The translations under genes were made by a program, and so were the position numbers. Of a stretch of DNA of 7,210 nucleotides, positions 5,623 to 7,210 are shown one piece after another. The stretch's first letter is position 1; every line of letters begins with the position of its first letter. Origin of the DNA: Candidatus Hermodarchaeota archaeon (GTDB lineage Archaea > Asgardarchaeota > Hermodarchaeia > Hermodarchaeales > Hermodarchaeaceae); the NCBI GenBank assembly GCA_016840185.1, contig JAEOSV010000252.1, positions 1 to 7,210 of the forward strand, read 5' to 3'. The notes below the pieces were generated by a model that saw only the letters and a program-made list of their open reading frames with translations, was not told the origin of the DNA and made no database searches.

Positions 5623-6951
5623 CTAGTTCTTGATCCCGAGATACCGAATGGCTGAAATTGCAAACACTTTAGTGACTTTCACCAAGTCATCAATCGGCAC
5701 ATATTCGTCTGCGATATGGGCGAATGTCATATTCCCAGGACCATAGACCACGGTTGATTCGATTCCAGCTCGTCGAAGCAATCGCCCATCCGTTGCATAA
5801 GGGACAAGGAAGTACACAGTGTGTCCAGTTATCTCGCTTGATGTGTTAAAGAGAGTGGTCACGAGTTTGTTCTGTTCATAATTGGGAACCGAATTCCCTT
5901 CGAAAGATTCGATTATCTCTGTGGTGCAAATCTCTGACAAACTCAGCTTCTCAGCATGACCCCGAATAAAGTCAATCATCTCCTGTGGTTTTTGACCAGG
6001 CAAAATACGGAAATCAAGTTGTGCTTCACAGCGATCCGGAACCACATTTGCTGCCACTCCTCCAGAAATTGTCCCCACGTTCATCGTCGTTGTCGTAAGA
6101 CCTTCAATTCCTGCGGTGAGCGGGTTAGGCTCATCTCCCTGAAAGATAAACGCTTCCATGGCTTCCGGTTCGATTTTCAGAGCCGCGGCAAGCTGGTTAA
6201 TGATTGCCTCGCGTGTGATTGGTGGGGGGACCGTTGGAGGTTTATCCGCTTGTAGGGATTGAAGCAGGTTCACCATCATCATGATGGCATTCTTCCCCGC
6301 TGCTGGAATACTACCATGTGCCTTCTTACCTTTCAAAGTCACCTTCAACCAAATTGGTCCCTTCTCTCCAATATTTACTGCATAACCAAGCTGTCCCATT
6401 CCCGAAGGCTCGGCGACGATCGCGGCATCCGCTTTGATTTTCTTCCAAGCCTTGTCGATACACCACATAGTCCCCAATTTACCTTGCCGTTCTTCATCTC
6501 CCACAGCATTAAGGATGAGTGTCCCCTTCAAGGGCACTTCCAAATCATGGAGTGCACTCATCGCCATTGCCTGACAAGCGACCCCACCTTTCATATCCAC
6601 GGCTCCCCGCCCATAGATACGACCTTCACGAATTTCTGCCGCAAAAGGATCCACGGTCCAATCTTCACCTGGAGGAACAACATCAATATGCCCATTGAAT
6701 AAAATGCGCTTCCCCTTGTTCACCTCCCACGTTGTAACAAGATTATCAATATTCTCGTGTGACGAAATATACTCGGTGTCAATCCCCCGTTTTTCCAACG
6801 TCTTTCCAACACAATGGGCAACCTCTGCCTCACCACGGGTTTCCCGATTCCAACTCGGAATACGAATCATATCCTGACATAGTTTCACTAACTCATCCTG
6901 AAGCTCATCGATATAATCGCGGACTTTGTGCTCCCATTCATTTGCATGCAT
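5623..6951 (-). CDS. M20-family metallopeptidase (ArgE/DapE/ACY1 type)
   Basis: From ATG 6951 the protein has 442 residues, normal for M20 amidohydrolases, which remove an acyl or peptidyl group from amino-acid derivatives using two metal ions. The full metal set is visible: His88 and Asp90 in GHIDVVP (87-93), Asp119 in GRGAVDMKGG (114-123), catalytic Glu153 and ligand Glu154 in GDEE, Glu181 in AEPSG (180-184), and His412 near the C-terminus in AHIADEYVP (411-419). The lid/dimerisation domain runs from about 195 to 320 and holds His212 in KAHGS. Substrate (acetylornithine, succinyl-diaminopimelate, another N-acyl amino acid or a dipeptide) cannot be decided. The frame stays open to a TTG at 7128, but the added 59 residues lack family similarity and overlap the divergent gene at 7072, so that start is rejected; ATG 6981 remains possible. 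No strong ribosome-binding site precedes 6951. It converges on the DUF35 gene with 8 bases between the stops and is probably unrelated to it in function. Confidence 0.92.
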   Translation of the reverse strand: MHANEWEHKVRDYIDELQDELVKLCQDMIRIPSWNRETRGEAEVAHCVGKTLEKRGIDTEYISSHENIDNLVTTWEVNKGKRILFNGHIDVVPPGEDWTVDPFAAEIREGRIYGRGAVDMKGGVACQAMAMSALHDLEVPLKGTLILNAVGDEERQGKLGTMWCIDKAWKKIKADAAIVAEPSGMGQLGYAVNIGEKGPIWLKVTLKGKKAHGSIPAAGKNAIMMMVNLLQSLQADKPPTVPPPITREAIINQLAAALKIEPEAMEAFIFQGDEPNPLTAGIEGLTTTTMNVGTISGGVAANVVPDRCEAQLDFRILPGQKPQEMIDFIRGHAEKLSLSEICTTEIIESFEGNSVPNYEQNKLVTTLFNTSSEITGHTVYFLVPYATDGRLLRRAGIESTVVYGPGNMTFAHIADEYVPIDDLVKVTKVFAISAIRYLGIKN

Positions 6952-7071
6952 CGTTACAACCACGCGACCATAATCTGTCATTAATGAAAAACCTTGAGGG
7001 TGTTCGAGGGCAAAACCAAATACCTTAAACTGGTCAACCTCCCCCATTCTCTTAGCAGGTGATTCTCCTAC
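6952..7071. promoter_or_regulatory. divergent promoter region between M20 peptidase and CitG-like gene
   Basis: The 120-bp gap must hold both promoters. An AT-rich element, CCAAATACCTTAAA at about 7016-7029, lies about 45 bases before ATG 7072. Its reverse strand reads TTTAAGGTATTTGG and could serve the minus strand as well. Matches to the TATA consensus are weak in both directions. Confidence 0.3.
7057..7063 (+). promoter_or_regulatory. ribosome-binding site of the CitG-like gene
   Basis: AGGTGAT is one of the best ribosome-binding-site matches in the window and lies 8 bases before ATG 7072. It supports a real gene start here even though only the first 46 codons are visible. Confidence 0.65.
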
Positions 7072-7210
7072 ATGACTCAGGGAGCAAACGTCGAAGATCA
7101 GCTTTGCGATATTTCCGAAAAAGCCCAATTTGCAATGTTCTTAGACATTCTCACTCCCAAACCAGGAACTGTACATCGATACAGGGACCACCCTGATACA
7201 CGCTTCATTC
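7072..7210 (+). CDS. CitG-like triphosphoribosyl-dephospho-CoA synthase, N-terminal fragment
   Basis: ATG 7072 opens a frame that continues through the right edge; 46 residues are visible. After a short polar start comes an amphipathic helix ISEKAQFAMFLDIL (14-27), then the family signature TPKPGTVHRYRDHPDTRF (28-45), closely matching the PKPGxVHR...DT.F block at the N-terminus of CitG/MdcB proteins. In bacteria these make the 2'-(5''-triphosphoribosyl)-3'-dephospho-CoA precursor of the citrate lyase or malonate decarboxylase prosthetic group from dephospho-CoA and ATP. Archaeal relatives are common without those enzymes and their role is unsettled, so the biochemical name is family-level only. 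The gene diverges from the M20 peptidase. The usual Asn after PKPG is Thr32-33 region here (PGT), a minor change. Only the fragment supports the call. Confidence 0.75.
   Translation, partial: MTQGANVEDQLCDISEKAQFAMFLDILTPKPGTVHRYRDHPDTRFI

Noticed and set aside
5956..6702. Plus-strand open frames of 99 and 147 residues
   Set aside because: They are antisense to the M20 peptidase and are rich in His, Cys and Arg, as expected for shadow frames.
7169..7184. Inverted repeat CTGTA...TACAG
   Set aside because: It is a 5-bp stem within the coding region of the CitG-like signature motif and has no positional logic.

Overview
The window looks archaeal. The reasons are a stand-alone alpha subunit of an ADP-forming acyl-CoA synthetase, a thiolase followed directly by a DUF35 zinc-ribbon/OB-fold protein (the gene pair of archaeal acetoacetyl-CoA metabolism), a free-standing Lrp-type RAM domain, and GGTG/GAGGTG/GGTGAT ribosome-binding sites a few bases before most starts. 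The phylum cannot be fixed by reading alone. An Asgard-like or other mesophilic archaeon is possible but is only a guess.

Layout. Positions 1-654 (minus) hold the N-terminal 218 residues of a DRE-TIM metallolyase (isopropylmalate/homocitrate/citramalate synthase type) that runs off the left edge. A 176-bp divergent intergenic region follows. On the plus strand comes a probable operon of three genes: a degenerate paralogue of an acyl-CoA synthetase alpha subunit (831-2213), a small RAM-domain protein (about 2220-2483) with no normal start codon and in frame with the preceding TAG, and a canonical AcdA-type alpha subunit (2530-3939). A T-rich tract, a TATA-like box and a hairpin over the ribosome-binding site separate this from a second plus-strand unit, thiolase (4044-5204) and DUF35 protein (5210-5614). 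An M20 metallopeptidase (5623-6951, minus) converges on it with 8 bp between the stop codons. Finally, 7072-7210 (plus) is the start of a CitG-like triphosphoribosyl-dephospho-CoA synthase, divergent from the peptidase and cut by the right edge.

How the genes may work together. Most of the window concerns acyl-CoA chemistry. The thiolase interconverts acetoacetyl-CoA and two acetyl-CoA, DUF35 is the expected scaffold for it, and AcdA with an unseen beta subunit would convert acyl-CoA to acid plus ATP, or the reverse. The degenerate paralogue keeps the fold but has lost the phospho-histidine and its partner residues, so a binding or regulatory role is more likely than catalysis. The RAM domain beside it is a small-ligand sensing module. 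This three-gene unit is the most unusual part of the window.

No tRNA, rRNA, CRISPR array, insertion sequence or phage gene was seen. No stretch above 300 bases lacks a gene.
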